From contig OZ038517.1 of assembly GCA_964036315.1 (NCBI GenBank), positions 17,007,213 to 17,071,212 on the forward strand: 64,000 bases of DNA, read 5' to 3'. Position 1 is the stretch's first letter, and every line of letters starts with the position of its first letter. Below the pieces are notes generated by a model. The model was given only the letters and a program-made list of their open reading frames with translations. It made no database searches and had not been told where the DNA came from. This document shows, one piece after another, positions 1 through 11,874 of the stretch. Source of the stretch: Acanthosepion esculentum (lineage: Eukaryota > Mollusca > Cephalopoda > Sepiida > Sepiidae). The translations under genes and the position numbers were made by a program.

Positions 1-855
<855 letters not shown>

Positions 856-887
856 TATAGTAGCATATTCAAATTTTTCTATATGCC

Positions 888-2060
888 GTATACTCTCATG
901 ACATTAGCGATCATGGCTCTCCAAAATTTCCTGGCCTTTGCAGCTCTTAATAAATTTTGTCGTATTTGCTATTTCTCCTAAAGCTTGATCTACCATCAAT
1001 TGATTCAAGCTCATTCTTCTTGTTCTCCTACTCCACCCCCTTCTACTACACCTCCTCCTTCTTCTTCTGCTATGTGCTGTGTCCCATCACGATGTAGACG
1101 ATCATGGCTCACCACGACTTCTTTTCGTTATTTCTCCAAAACCCTGATCCACCATCCATTTATTCAAGCTCATTCGTCTTCTTTTTCTTCTTCTTCTTCT
1201 TCTTCTTCTTCTTCTTCTTCTTCTTCTTCTTCTTCTTCTTCTTCTTCTTCGTTTTCTTCTTTGTGCCGTGTTCTGTCAGGACGTAGGAGATCATGGCTCT
1301 CCACGACTTCCTGTAGCTCTTAATGATGTTTGTCTTTTTGTTATTTCTCCTAAACCCTGATCCACCATCCATTTATTCAAGCTCATTCTTCTTCTTCTTT
1401 TTCTTCTTCTTCTTCTTCTTCTACATCGTTCTCTTCTTTGTGCCGTGTCCCATCAGGACGTAGGCGATCATGGCTCACCACGACTTCCTGTAGCTCTTAA
1501 TGCAGATTGTGGTTTGGTTATTTCTTTTAAACCCTGATCCACCATCCATTTACTAAAGCTCATTCTTCCTCATCTTTTTCTTCATTGTGTCGTGTCCCAT
1601 CAGGTCGTAGGCTACCATGGCTCACCACATCTTCCTGTAGCTCTTCCGTTTCTCTTTTGGTTATGTCTCCGAAATCGTGACCCACCATCCATTTACTCAA
1701 GGTCATTCTACTTCTTTGTGCCGTGTCCCATCAGGACATATATGATCATGGATCCCCACGACTTCCTGTAGCTCTTAATGCAGTTTGTGGTTTGGTTATT
1801 TCTCCAAAACCCTCAAACTCATTCTTCTTCTTCTTCTTCTTATTTGTGCCGTGTTCCATCGTAGGCGATCATGGCTCTTCACGACTTCCTGTAGCTCTTA
1901 ATGCAGTTTATCTTTTTTTTCTCCTAAACCTTGATCCACCTTTATATTAATCAAGCTCATTCTACTTCTTCTTTTTCTTCTTTGTGTCATGTTCCATTAG
2001 GACATAGGTGATCATGGCTCACCACGACTTCCTGTAGCTCTTAATGCAGTTGTTCTTTTG
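888..2060 (-). repeat. Tandem array of about eight LINE 3'-end monomers with (TTC)n tails
   Basis: The anchor GATCATGGCT or a close variant recurs near 909, 1100, 1289, 1466, 1612, 1744, 1867 and 2010, so monomers are about 120-190 bp. Read on the minus strand, monomers encode versions of a LINE ORF2 C-terminus, with NNKKTNIIKSYRKSWRAM and AYVL.GHGT-like words, followed by a GAA-repeat tail. The same words occur on the plus strand near 25209-25340 and 27940-28060. The array is therefore repeated LINE 3' termini plus tail microsatellites and not a gene. Length variation comes mainly from the (TTC)n part. Confidence 0.75.
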
Positions 2061-2082
2061 GCTATTTCTCCAAAACCCTCAA

Positions 2083-2085
<3 letters not shown>

Positions 2086-2113
<28 letters not shown>

Positions 2114-2738
2114 CTTCTTCTTCTTCTTCTTCTTCTTCTTCTTCTCTCATCCTCCTCCTCCTCTTCTTCTTTTTCCTCTTCTTCTTCTTCTTCTTCTTCT
2201 TCTTCTTCTTCTCTCATCCTCCTCCTCCTCTTCTTCTTCTTCTTCTTCTTCTTCTTCTCTCATCCTCCTCCTCCTCTTCTTCTTCTTCTTCTTCTTCTTC
2301 TTCTTCTTCTCTCATCTTCCTCCTCCTCTTCTTCTTCTTCTTCTTCTTCTTCTTCTTCTTCTTCTTCTTCTTCTTGTTCTTCTTCTTCTTCTCTCATCCT
2401 CCTCCTCCTCTTCTTCTTGTTCTTCTTCTTCTTCTCTCATCCTCCTCCTCCTCTTCTTCTTCTTCTTCTTCTTCTTCTCTCATCCTCCTCCTCCTCTTCT
2501 TCTTCTTCTTCTTCTTCTTCTCTCATCCTCCTCCTCCTCTTCTTCTTCTTCTTCTTCTTCTTCTTCTTCTTCTTCTTCTTCTCTCCTCCTCCTCCTCCTC
2601 CTCCTCCTCTTCTTCTTCTTCTTCTTCTCTCATCCTCCTCCTCCTCTTCTTCTTCTTCTTCTTCTTTTTCTTCTTCTTCTTCTTCTTCTTCTTCTTCTTC
2701 TTCTTCTTCTTCTTCTTCTTCTTCTTCTTCTTCTTCTT
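2086..2738. repeat. About 650-bp near-pure pyrimidine tract, (TTC)n/(CTC)n
   Basis: The plus strand is almost wholly C and T, made of blocks CTCTCATCCTCCTCCTCCT followed by (TTC)n, repeated roughly nine times with variable (TTC)n length. Occasional A (in CTCAT) and G interrupt it. Open frames here read as poly-Ser, Phe or Leu and are artefacts. It continues the tail microsatellite of the preceding LINE 3'-end array. Such mirror-like homopurine/homopyrimidine DNA can form triplexes in vitro. Confidence 0.9.
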
Positions 2739-2951
2739 TATGTTATCCGTTGTTTTCCTTTGATCATTCGACCTATGAGTATCAAATTAACCAAGTCCTC
2801 TTTCCTCGTTATGTGCGTTATCTTTTCCTTACAATTGGTAAAATGTGCAGGTTGGTCGCGCGGAGGACATTTTTTTTTTACACGAATGCGCAGGCCGATA
2901 GTGGTAAGCGTCTGTTTCAAAACAGAAACTCCACTATAATAACGTTTGAAG

Positions 2952-2953
2952 TA

Positions 2954-3034
<81 letters not shown>
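2952..3034. repeat. (TA)n microsatellite
   Basis: Uninterrupted TA alternation of about 80 bp next to a hairpin-family module that starts near 3036. Confidence 0.9.
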
Positions 3035-3035
<1 letters not shown>

Positions 3036-3038
<3 letters not shown>

Positions 3039-3660
3039 AATTATGCAGTTTTTTTTCATTGATGCATTCTTCATTAAATTATATAGACAAGTTTTGTCTA
3101 TTTATTTTAAGAAACTTCCTTTCATATCGTCTGATAAGCTTAATAACATTATCATTGAAAGATGAATATAATCGCCATATTGATACATGATTTTTAATCC
3201 TAATTTATTTTTTTAGAAGCTATATACATAAAACATATATATATATCCGATATCATGAGAACGAATGTAATATTTTTCTTCTCAAACAAATGGAAAAAGG
3301 AAGTGACGTTTCACATCCGGCTTGCCTACAAGCAGGATTGTTCATAACCATTTTCGACCCTCACCCGTCGAAGTGCAGTTGAAATGCACTGAAACGAAGT
3401 CGCGTCATTGTAGTGAGCAAAATGGTTTTGTCTATATGATAAAATTATAAATAAATAGTATATATATACATATATATATATATATATGTATATTGTGTAT
3501 TTAGGCAGCATTTTTTCATTGATGCATGTTTCATTAAATAACATAGACAAGTGTTGTCTATTTATTTTATGTAAATTCTTTTCATATCGTCTGATATGCT
3601 TAATAACATTATCATTAAACGAAGAAAGAAAATCACCATATTGATACATATTTTTAAAAA
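3036..3660. repeat. Two direct copies of a ~155-bp module of the 'FNETC' hairpin family
   Basis: Segments 3036-3190 and 3478-3650 align in direct orientation. Both contain TTTTTTCATTGATGCAT, CATTAAAT, AGACAAG, TTGTCTATTTATTTTA, TCATATCGTCTGATA and AACATTATCATT. On the minus strand the end reads LFNETCINEKMLPKYT. The same terminal words recur at 7485-7803, 13858-14090 and 40548-40677, so this is a dispersed repeat family associated with (TA)n. The sequence between the copies (3200-3470) shows nothing recognisable. Confidence 0.6.
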
Positions 3661-4629
3661 AGTATGCATCTATATTTTGATTTTTCTTCGTTTATATATA
3701 TATATTCTTGTCCATATTATTTAATGAAACATGTATCAATATATATATATATATATAGAAGAGTAATACATTTCAGATGCAACAAGGAAGGTCTTCAGTG
3801 ATGCACTGTCTTCATAGCCGATTTCGGGTTTTGCATCAAATCGGCTCCAACAGCAACCCCGACCTAATTCCACAAGATTCAGGCCGCCTCCTTGATAGCG
3901 TTTTGCTACGCACTTCGACATTGCAAAAAAGATAAATAAAATATGGCTAGGATTCCGACCGTTCTTATTGACATACGTCAGTCAACATCAGCCAATGAAA
4001 TAAGGACTTTCCCCCCTTCCCTCCTATATAGTCTTGTATTTTGCTACATCCGGTTTTGCGCTATTTCCTGGAATTCGTAACGAGGTAAGCTGGACTCGTT
4101 CTTGCAAGGTTCAATCCAATGTTTTACATTTCATTAATTACTAATTCAATAACTTAACTCTACCACTTACATTACCCCCCGCCAAAAAAAAAAAAAAAAA
4201 ACCCTCAATAATTCTTACTATTCTATAACAATCTTTAAGTCTAACCCTATATGAAACCGTTCATTACAAAGTTATCTTGTACTATTTATTTTAAATTTCT
4301 TACTAGTTTTGTAACCTATCAATTAAATATATATATATATGTATACTGGCACACAGAGATACACAGACATATATATATATATATATATCAATATATATAT
4401 ATAGTATTCCATTGATAAATTGACTTCTAAATTTCACAATATAACTGTGTTTTTTCATTTAAACAGTTATATTAACCAAAATTGCCCAAAAATATCTTGA
4501 AATATTAAGGAATAAATTTATTCAATAAAATCGCCATTCCAAATTTCCTGAAACACTCCCCTTGTTAACTGCTACCATAATCCTTGCCTTGGTGTTACAA
4601 ATAGTTTTGAGTTCTGTTGAACTATATTT
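3661..4629. other. No recognised gene; short (TA)n tracts and unassigned sequence
   Basis: Apart from short TA tracts near 3700, 3739, 4327 and 4371-4402 and an A-run at 4184-4201, this 970-bp stretch contains no recognisable coding region or known repeat end. It is somewhat less AT-rich at 3780-4080. Confidence 0.4.
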
Positions 4630-4639
4630 CTTACATAAT

Positions 4640-4850
4640 AATCAAAGCTGGTGTCCAGTCTGGAAAGTTAGGTGGCCATATGTAAGTGGAGAAGTGGTCT
4701 CAGAAATTGTCTGACAGCCATGACTGGGTTCTCCTGCTTGTGTGGCATGGTGCAGAGTCCTGTTGCCAAACATAGGATTTTCAAACAGCCACCCTCTTGA
4801 CCAAGGGCAGCACCACCTCCTCAAGGCACTTGATTTGAGCCTGCGTTATT
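4640..4850 (-). pseudogene. Mariner/maT-like transposase fragment
   Basis: Read on the minus strand from about 4845 down, the translation contains CLEEVVLPLVKR, then SYVWQQDSAPCHTS, then YIWPPNFPDW. These are the second catalytic Asp region and the proline-rich block before the third acidic residue of Tc1/mariner-superfamily transposases. At least two in-frame stops interrupt it (before KSYVWQQD and after LSDNF). Only the C-terminal catalytic part survives. The fragment at 42330-42860 on the plus strand is the same family. It is a dead relic; no terminal inverted repeats were found. Confidence 0.75.
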
Positions 4851-4866
4851 TTTCTACATATTTGCA

Positions 4867-4867
4867 C

Positions 4868-4921
<54 letters not shown>
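4867..4921. repeat. (TA)n microsatellite
   Basis: Pure TA alternation, truncating the transposase relic on its left. Confidence 0.9.
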
Positions 4922-4924
<3 letters not shown>

Positions 4925-5145
4925 CAATGAATCATTCATACAGTAAACAGATATAGAAGTTAATGATAAAAATGGCGAGAATACATCTTCGCAAACCATT
5001 TACTAAAAGACATTAACCCCGAACCTGCAAATGAATGTTATGATCCCTGTTTATAAATTCAAGTTGAATAAGGTCTTTTTTATATATTTACGAGCTTTCA
5101 TCTGTTCCTACAGATATCATCAGGTAAGAAAAATATAATTCAGAT

Positions 5146-5480
5146 AATGAAGAAAAAGTATACATAGGAGTAACTGAAGGTCCCTGGAAACAAAGAAATT
5201 ATGTACACAAAACATCTTTCTCAAATAGTAAATATGCGAACAGCACAATGCTTTCTAAGTATATCTGAGAAATAAAAAACAAAACGCACACCACACCAAA
5301 AATATCTTGGAAAATAAGGAAAAAATCAGCCTACAACAACTTATCAAAAACTTGGACGAAAAAATAGCTATCATTACCTTCCCAGACCAAAATAAATTTT
5401 AAAATAAAAGATCCGAGCTAATCTCAAAATGCAGACATGAAAACAAATTTTTACTACGTAACTTAAAAATCGAAAACAGA
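5146..5480 (+). pseudogene. Penelope-like retroelement C-terminus (GIY-YIG domain) relic
   Basis: The frame from 5158 reads VYIGVTEGPWKQR, then KYANSTMLSKYI, a TGA at 5266-5268, then EIKNK and ISW. After a one-base shift it reads DEKIAIITFPDQNKF, a TAA, then NKRSELISKCRHENKFLLR. I recognise this as the C-terminal GIY-YIG endonuclease region plus the conserved LNKRSEL..KCRH tail found in a Penelope-like RT/GIY-YIG family widespread in invertebrates. This recognition is from memory. The TGA falls where relatives have Trp (KYIWEL). The copy is broken by stops and a frameshift. Confidence 0.65.
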
Positions 5481-5925
5481 AAAATATAAAAACACATAAA
5501 CAAACAAAATGACAATAAAATAAGCAAAATAAACTAATCCAAACAAATTACGAAATCACACCTGTTAGAATAGACGAAATAGAATAAAAATTAAGAAACA
5601 AAATCAATAAATAAAGTAAATAATAAACAAATTATCAAACTATTATGACCCAAAAATTAGACTATAAAAAATCAAAACAAAAAATCGGTCGAAAAATAGC
5701 TATAACTGTTATATAACGACAAAAAAAAATGAAGTATAATAAATTGATCTAAATACATCCAAATATACAAATAACAACCGATGCCGATAAACTAGCCGTT
5801 TAGAAAAAACAAATAAAGATAATCAATCAAAATAAATAAATTAAAAACAGTTCCCACCAAAATAATAGTCGGAACAAACCACAAGAATCAACCCCAAAAT
5901 TCAACAAATAGCTTTAATTATCATC
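5481..5925. other. A-rich, G-poor tail sequence
   Basis: Very A-rich and G-depleted plus strand with repeated AAATAAA, AACAAA and AATAAAA words. It follows the Penelope-like C-terminal relic and probably represents its degenerate 3' non-coding tail. No coding region is visible. Confidence 0.35.
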
Positions 5926-6365
5926 CCAAATAAAAACAAAACTATTAAATAAGCTATATAAACAAATTTTTATTACGTTAAAAAAACACCGACCAAAATA
6001 AAAAAATAACAAATAATAAATAAATAAATATATAAGATAAAAAATTAAAATTAAAATGAATAAAAACAAGTATAACAATTTGACCCAAATAAATAAGCAA
6101 ATAAACGACTTCCGGTAAAATAACCGCCATAAAAGACTACCCACAATAAGCTATATAAACAAATTCTTACTACGTTAATAAAAACACCGATCAAAATAAA
6201 ATAAATAAATAAACATATAAGATAAAAAATAAAAATAAAATTAAATAAAAACAAGCAAAATAATTTGACACAAATAAATAAATAAACAAATAAACGACTA
6301 CCGGTAAAAATAACCACCAAAATAGACTACCACAATGCACCACTGACCGTATATATAAATAGCTG
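5926..6365 (+). repeat. A-rich retroelement tail with a 197-bp tandem duplication
   Basis: AAGCTATATAAACAAATT recurs at about 5951 and 6148, giving a near-perfect 197-bp tandem duplication that includes ACTACGTTAA, ACACCGAYCAAAATAAA and AATAAACGACT. The unit's AAATTTTTACTACGT also occurs at 5446 at the end of the Penelope-like relic. The same sequence order recurs at 49390-49660. In both places it runs directly into a hammerhead-like motif. This suggests the 3' part of one dispersed element. Confidence 0.6.
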
Positions 6366-6372
6366 AGAAAAA

Positions 6373-6437
6373 TAACAGCACTAGTTGCCTGACGAATGCA
6401 TCTAGCATGAAACAGACTGTCGCCTCTAAGTGTTGAC
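6373..6437 (+). ncRNA. Hammerhead ribozyme-like motif (type I layout), best-preserved copy
   Basis: The core strands are all present: CTGACGA at 6389-6395 (C3 to A9), stem II ATGC/GCAT (6396-6399 with 6405-6408), GAAA at 6409-6412, stem III ACA/TGT (6412-6414 with 6418-6420; loop GAC), and TC with C17 at 6421. Stem I forms from GC/GC next to the core, an internal loop, then CAGCACT (6376-6382) with AGTGTTG. All residues normally required for cleavage are therefore present. Type I hammerheads with very short stem III are known from Penelope-like elements and animal retrozymes, and a Penelope-like tail lies just upstream. Self-cleavage is predicted and not shown. Confidence 0.7.
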
Positions 6438-6491
6438 TTCTATGTTCACTTTTATACATATACATATACATATATCCTGCATCCCATTAGA

Positions 6492-7322
6492 ATGTCTGAG
6501 GACCAACTTCTCGAGAGCTCCTCTCTGCGGCTGCTCGGTCTCACGCTGTCCGCTGATTTGAGATGGAACAAATGCATCGAGTCAGTTGCATTATCCACCG
6601 CAAGAAAAGTTGGTTACCTGTGCCGAGCCAGGAAATTCTTCTCCCCGGAATCGATCCTCCAAGTCTATAAATCTACCATTCGCCCTTGCATGGAGTATTG
6701 CTGCCATTTATGGTCTGGGGCCCCTGCTGATTGCCTCAGGGTTCTTGATAAGATCTTGAGACGGATATGCAATGTGATTGGCTCTGATCTGTCATCTCGT
6801 CTGCAGTCGCTCTCTCACAGACGCGATGTTGCATCGCTCTGCCTTTTCTACAAGTACTTTCACGGTAATTGCTCCGAGGAGTTGCTTTCGCTTGTACCTA
6901 GGCCTCATGAATTTAAACGTCCTACGAGGCTGGCATCCCGTTACCACCCCTTCACCGTTGAAACTGTTAGATGTAGACGTCTCTTCTACCCCAATAGCTT
7001 CATGTCTCGCACATCTCGCCTATGGAACTCCCTTCCCTATTACTGTTTCCCTGACAAATACAATCTCCAACGGTTTAAGTGTAGCGTCAATCGTCATCTC
7101 CAGTTGCCTTGATCTATCCACTTCCCTTCTCCACTACCTTTCATCTTTCATTCCTATCTGCTCTCGCTCTACATCTTCTGTAACCCCCTTGCCTTGATCG
7201 ACCCTCCGTCCTTCTCTTTCTCCACATCCTCTCCTTTACCACTCCTATCTGCTCTTCCTCCAACCCTTCTGTAACCCCATGCGTGATAGTAGCCACCAGC
7301 CTTGCTTGGGGTGATACGCTTA
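6492..7322 (+). pseudogene. 5'-truncated non-LTR retrotransposon: RT C-terminus plus 3' UTR
   Basis: An intact 206-codon frame (6492-7112) covers the C-terminal 'thumb/connection' part of a jockey/CR1-like LINE reverse transcriptase. Landmarks in order are FFSPESILQVYKSTIRP, MEYCCHLWSGAP (residues ~73-84), LQSLSHRRDVASLCLFYKYF, HPFTVETVR and RLWNSLP near the end. The catalytic RT core (YxDD) and any endonuclease are missing, so the copy is 5'-truncated. The first ATG at 6492 is simply the first Met after the truncation. The 3' UTR from 7113 to about 7322 ends GGGGTGATACGCTTAAAAAG and meets (TA)n. Relatives with the same tail lie at 53934-54203 (plus) and 14190-15625 (minus). Confidence 0.85.
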
Positions 7323-7327
7323 AAAAG

Positions 7328-7404
<77 letters not shown>

Positions 7405-7480
7405 AGTTGTATATATATGTATATATATATGTATATATATATATATATATGTATAGTTGTATATTTCGGCAGCAATCCTT
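7323..7480. repeat. (TA)n microsatellite with TG/CA interruptions
   Basis: Long interrupted TA alternation separating the LINE 3' end from the hairpin element at 7485. Confidence 0.9.
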
Positions 7481-7484
7481 CATA

Positions 7485-7905
<421 letters not shown>

Positions 7906-8056
7906 CTACATCATTATTTAAACATATATTAATAAATATAACAGATAATGAAAGTCTATTATGTTTAATCATGAACCGTTCTGAAGTACGTATATTTGCT
8001 TTCATTGCGGGTGAACATAGAGACAAAAATTGTCCAACATTTGGAAATTATTTTTA

Positions 8057-8247
8057 TTAAGTTGATCCTAAGCCATCTTCAGAGTGCTTATACAGACATG
8101 AAATAAAAATATTCGCCATCATAAAAGATATTCGCCGACCGTTATCGACGCATAGCAATCTTCCATGTCAACATAACAAAATATCATATTTGATATTGGA
8201 TATCTTTGTTTAAATGCCTGTGATCCGAAAGCTTAGGACCAACTTAA
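8057..8247. mobile_element. 191-bp MITE with TTAA-flanked terminal inverted repeats
   Basis: The ends TTAAGTTGATCCTAAGC (8057-8073) and GCTTAGGACCAACTTAA (8231-8247) are inverted repeats with one mismatch. They start and finish with TTAA, the target duplicated by piggyBac-like elements. The interior has no coding capacity. Assignment to a piggyBac-derived MITE is an inference from TTAA alone. Confidence 0.55.
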
Positions 8248-8252
8248 TATAC

Positions 8253-8261
<9 letters not shown>

Positions 8262-8327
<66 letters not shown>

Positions 8328-8450
8328 GTATGTATGGGTAGTATCATCATCATCATTATCATCATGTATATGTATATAACGTAAAGATTTAATCATATTC
8401 GTACTACATTTTTCACACCATTCAAATGTGTTGATATCATATACTCCCAT

Positions 8451-8491
<41 letters not shown>

Positions 8492-8512
8492 ATGTGTGTG
8501 TGTGTGTGTGTG
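8262..8512. repeat. (TA)n and (TG)n microsatellites with short spacer
   Basis: TA alternation at 8264-8325, a 120-bp spacer with (ATC)n at 8343-8364, then (TA)n(TG)n at 8451-8512. Open frames across it on both strands are artefacts. Confidence 0.85.
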
Positions 8513-8656
8513 TACTCCCATTATGCCTTGTAAAGTGTAAGTATAAAGAAAAAAACATTTTCCTAAGTCAGCCCATAAAACGTACAAACATTTCAAATAC
8601 TCCTCTCTGTGTGCCTGTGCGTGTGTACATGTGTGTCTGATTTTTATGTGTTCCTG

Positions 8657-8658
<2 letters not shown>

Positions 8659-8721
<63 letters not shown>

Positions 8722-8832
8722 CACCTTCATCCCTGCCGTGCGCCAAAGGCTTAGTGGTAGAATCCCCGACTGATGCCAAGGTTTTAAAACTCCTGGTTGC
8801 TAGTAGCGGCGAACTACAGGGGTGAATGACAT

Positions 8833-8876
<44 letters not shown>

Positions 8877-8925
8877 TTATATATATATATGTGTGTGTAT
8901 GTGTGTGTATATATATATATATATA

Positions 8926-8975
<50 letters not shown>

Positions 8976-8993
8976 TGTATGTATATATATATG

Positions 8994-9032
<39 letters not shown>

Positions 9033-9034
9033 GA
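8659..9034. repeat. (TA)n blocks around a tRNA-Gly-like SINE fragment, then (TA)/(TG)/(GA)
   Basis: TA repeats at 8660-8719 and 8839-9010 with TG interruptions end in (GA)n at 9011-9034. Between them, 8731-8825 contains GGCTTAGTGGTAGAATCCCC followed by GACTGATGCCAAGG. This resembles the A-box half of a tRNA-Gly-derived SINE, also seen in reverse near 46790-46870 and 50185-50290. Confidence 0.6.
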
Positions 9035-9224
9035 AGAAAGAGGGAGAAAGCAAGACAGAGATACACACGGTTAAAAACGATTAGCACACTACTAGGACAT
9101 CGCTAAACTATCATCTGATTTCAAACGTATTAATTAATCATCTTAACAGTCGATTATGAACAGATGAAGATCTCTTTGGAATCATCGGGTCAATTGTGCT
9201 TTTCTTATAATGGTATTTGCATAG

Positions 9225-11575
9225 AAACACACACGCGCACACAATGAATGAAGAAAACAGGAAGAAGACCAAGAAAAAGAAACACGCACAATGTAATTAA
9301 AGGAATAAGAATAAATACACAAAATGAAAAAAAGAAAACGCAATACACACAATGAAAGAAGAAGAAATACACACAATAAAAATAGAAAAAGAAATACACA
9401 CAATGACAAAGAAGGGGAAGAAGAAGAAATACAGACAATGAAAAAAGAAAAAGAAGTACACACAATACAAAAGAAATACCCACGATGAAAAAACAGAAGA
9501 ACTACACACAATGAAAGAAGAAGAAGAACTACACACAATGAAGAAGAAGAAATACACACAATGAAAGTGAAGAATAAGAAATGCACAAAATAAAAGAAGA
9601 ATACACACAATGAAGAAGAAAAAAGAGACACAATGAAAGAGGAAGAAGAAATGCACACAATGAAAGTAGAAAAAATGCACACAATGAAAGAAGAAGAAGA
9701 AATACACACAATGAAAAATAAATACACACAATGAAAAAAGAATAAATACACAAAATGAAAAAAGAAATACAGAAAATGAAAAAAATATACACAAAATAAA
9801 AGAAGAAAAAAATTCATACAATAAAGAAAGAAGAAACACAGAATGAAAGACGTACATACAATAAAAAAGAACACAGTGCAGAAGAAGAAATACACAAAAT
9901 GAAAAAAGAAGAAGAAATACACAAAATAAAAAAGAAGAAAACAAAACAAAATGAAAAAAGACGAAATACACAAAAGGAATAAAGAAGAAATACACAAAAT
10001 GAAAAAAGAAGAAATACCCACAATGACAGTAGAAGAAGAAATACATTCTATGAAAAAAGAGGAAGAAACACACACGAGAGAGAAGAAGAAATACACACAA
10101 TAAAAAAGGAGAAAAACACACAATGAAAGATGAAGAAACACACACAATGAAAGAGGAAGAAGAATACACACAATGAAAGAGGAAGAAGAATACACACAAT
10201 GAAAGAGGAAGAAGAATACACACAATGAAAGAGGAAGAAGAAATACACAAAATTTAAGAAGAAGTAAAAAAAATACACACAATGAAAGAAGAAGAAATTC
10301 ATACAATAAAAAAGAAGAAACACACAATGAAAAAAGTACATACAATAAAAAAGAACAAGTTGAAGAAGAAGAAATACACACAAAGAAAAAAGATGTAGAA
10401 ATAAACAAAATGAAAAAAGAAGAAATACACACAATGAAAGAAGAAGAAGAAATACACACAATGAAAAAGAAATACAAACAATAAAAGAAGAAGAATTACA
10501 GAAAATGAAAAAAAGAAGAAATACACAAAATGAAAATAGAAGAATGAATACACAAAATGAAAAAAGAAAGAAGTACACACAATGAAAAAAGAAGAAATAT
10601 CCACAATGAAAGGCGATGATGAAGAAGAAGAAATAAGCACAATGAAAGAGGAAATACACACAATTAATGAAGAAGAAATACACACAATGAATGAAGAAGA
10701 ATTACACAAAATGAAAAAAGAAATACAGATAATGAAAAAAGAAGAAATACACACAATGAGAAACGAGATACACACAATGAAAGAAGAAGAAATGCACACA
10801 ATGAAGAAGAAGGAGAAGAAGCAGAAGAAATACACAGAATGACAAAAGAAGAAATACAAAAAATGAAAAAAGAAGAAGCAATACACAAAATGAAAAAAGA
10901 AAAAGAATTACACACGATGAAAAAAGAAGAAATACCCACAATGAAAGAAGATGACGAAGAAGAAGAAATACACAAAATGAAAGAAGAAGAAATACACAGA
11001 ATGAAAAAAGAAATACACACAATGAAAGAAGAATGGAAAATAGAAGAAGAAGAGAAGAAGAAGAACAAGAAACACAAATGAAAGCAGAAGAAGAAACACA
11101 CACAACGAAAGAAGTAGAGGAAGACGAAGAAAAAACGCAAAAAATGAAAGAGGATGAAGACGAAGAAAAGAAGAAGAAACACAAAAAAATGAAAGAAGAA
11201 GAGGAAGAAGAAGAAGCAAACACAATGATAGAATGCGAAAAAGAAGAAATATACACAATGAATAAAGAAGAAAAAACACATATAATGAAAGAAGAAAAGG
11301 AAGAAGAAAAAGAAGAAGAAGCACACAATGAAAGAAATAGAGGAAGAACAAGAATAGCAAGGAGAAAAAGAGGAAGAAGAAGAAGAAAAAGAAACACAAA
11401 ATGAAAGAAGAATAGGAATAAGAAGTAAACACAATGAAAAAAGAAGATGAAGAAATACACACAATGAAAGAAGAAACACAATGAAATAAGAAGAAGTGGA
11501 AGAAGAAGAAGAAGAAGAAGAAGAAGAAGAAGAAGAAGAAGAAGAAGAAGAAGAAAAAACAAACAAAAATGAAAG
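9225..11575 (+). repeat. 2.3-kb purine-rich minisatellite (AATACACACAATGAAAGAAG-type unit)
   Basis: Imperfect repeats of roughly 20-30 bp built from ATACACACAATGAAA and GAAGAAGAA words fill the whole interval and finish in pure (GAA)n at 11497-11555. The plus strand is overwhelmingly purine, so minus-strand frames read as CVFLLL/FFHCVYF and plus-strand frames as KEEIHTMKEE. The long frames on both strands (for example 9182-10477 and 10664-11644 minus) come from the repeat and not from a protein gene. Confidence 0.9.
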
Positions 11576-11639
11576 AAGAAGAAACCAGCCTTGCACCAAT
11601 GAAAAGTTCAAATCTAAAAGAAAAACGAGCAAATAAACA

Positions 11640-11765
11640 GTCAAATGCTGATATCTCCTGAGGAGTGGTGAGAGAGATTGCTAGAGGTCCGTCTACGAAA
11701 CTCTAGAATCGGGATGCTGAAGATAACATCAATCAACTAACTAACGAATTTTATATTTGCATTAA

Positions 11766-11770
<5 letters not shown>
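11640..11770 (+). ncRNA. Second hammerhead-like family, copy 1
   Basis: CTGAGGA at 11658-11664 supplies C3-A9. A weak stem II (GTGG with CTAC) encloses a long loop. GAAA at 11697-11700 is followed by ACTC-TA-GAAT (one mismatch) and C17 at 11710. Stem I pairs ATCTC with GGGAT. A second copy near 38563-38625 has a perfect ACTC/GAGT stem III but an altered CTGANGA strand. The copies share GCTGATA upstream and ACGAAACTCTAGA.TCGGGATGC. The motif match is good in the GAAAC/stem III/GGGATGC half and weaker elsewhere. Confidence 0.4.
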
Positions 11771-11811
<41 letters not shown>

Positions 11812-11819
11812 ACACACAC

Positions 11820-11870
<51 letters not shown>
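11770..11870. repeat. (CA)n then (TA)n microsatellite
   Basis: CA alternation at 11770-11820 is followed by TA alternation at 11822-11870. Confidence 0.9.

Positions 11871-11874
<4 letters not shown>

Noticed and set aside
2044..2939. Poly-Ser/Phe/Leu frames of 207-293 codons
   Set aside because: Direct translation of (TTC)n/(CTC)n pyrimidine tract in three frames.
9182..11644. Overlapping minus-strand frames of 431, 326, 317 and 286 codons
   Set aside because: They are low-complexity CVFLLL/FFHCVYF translations of a purine-strand minisatellite, in several frames at once.
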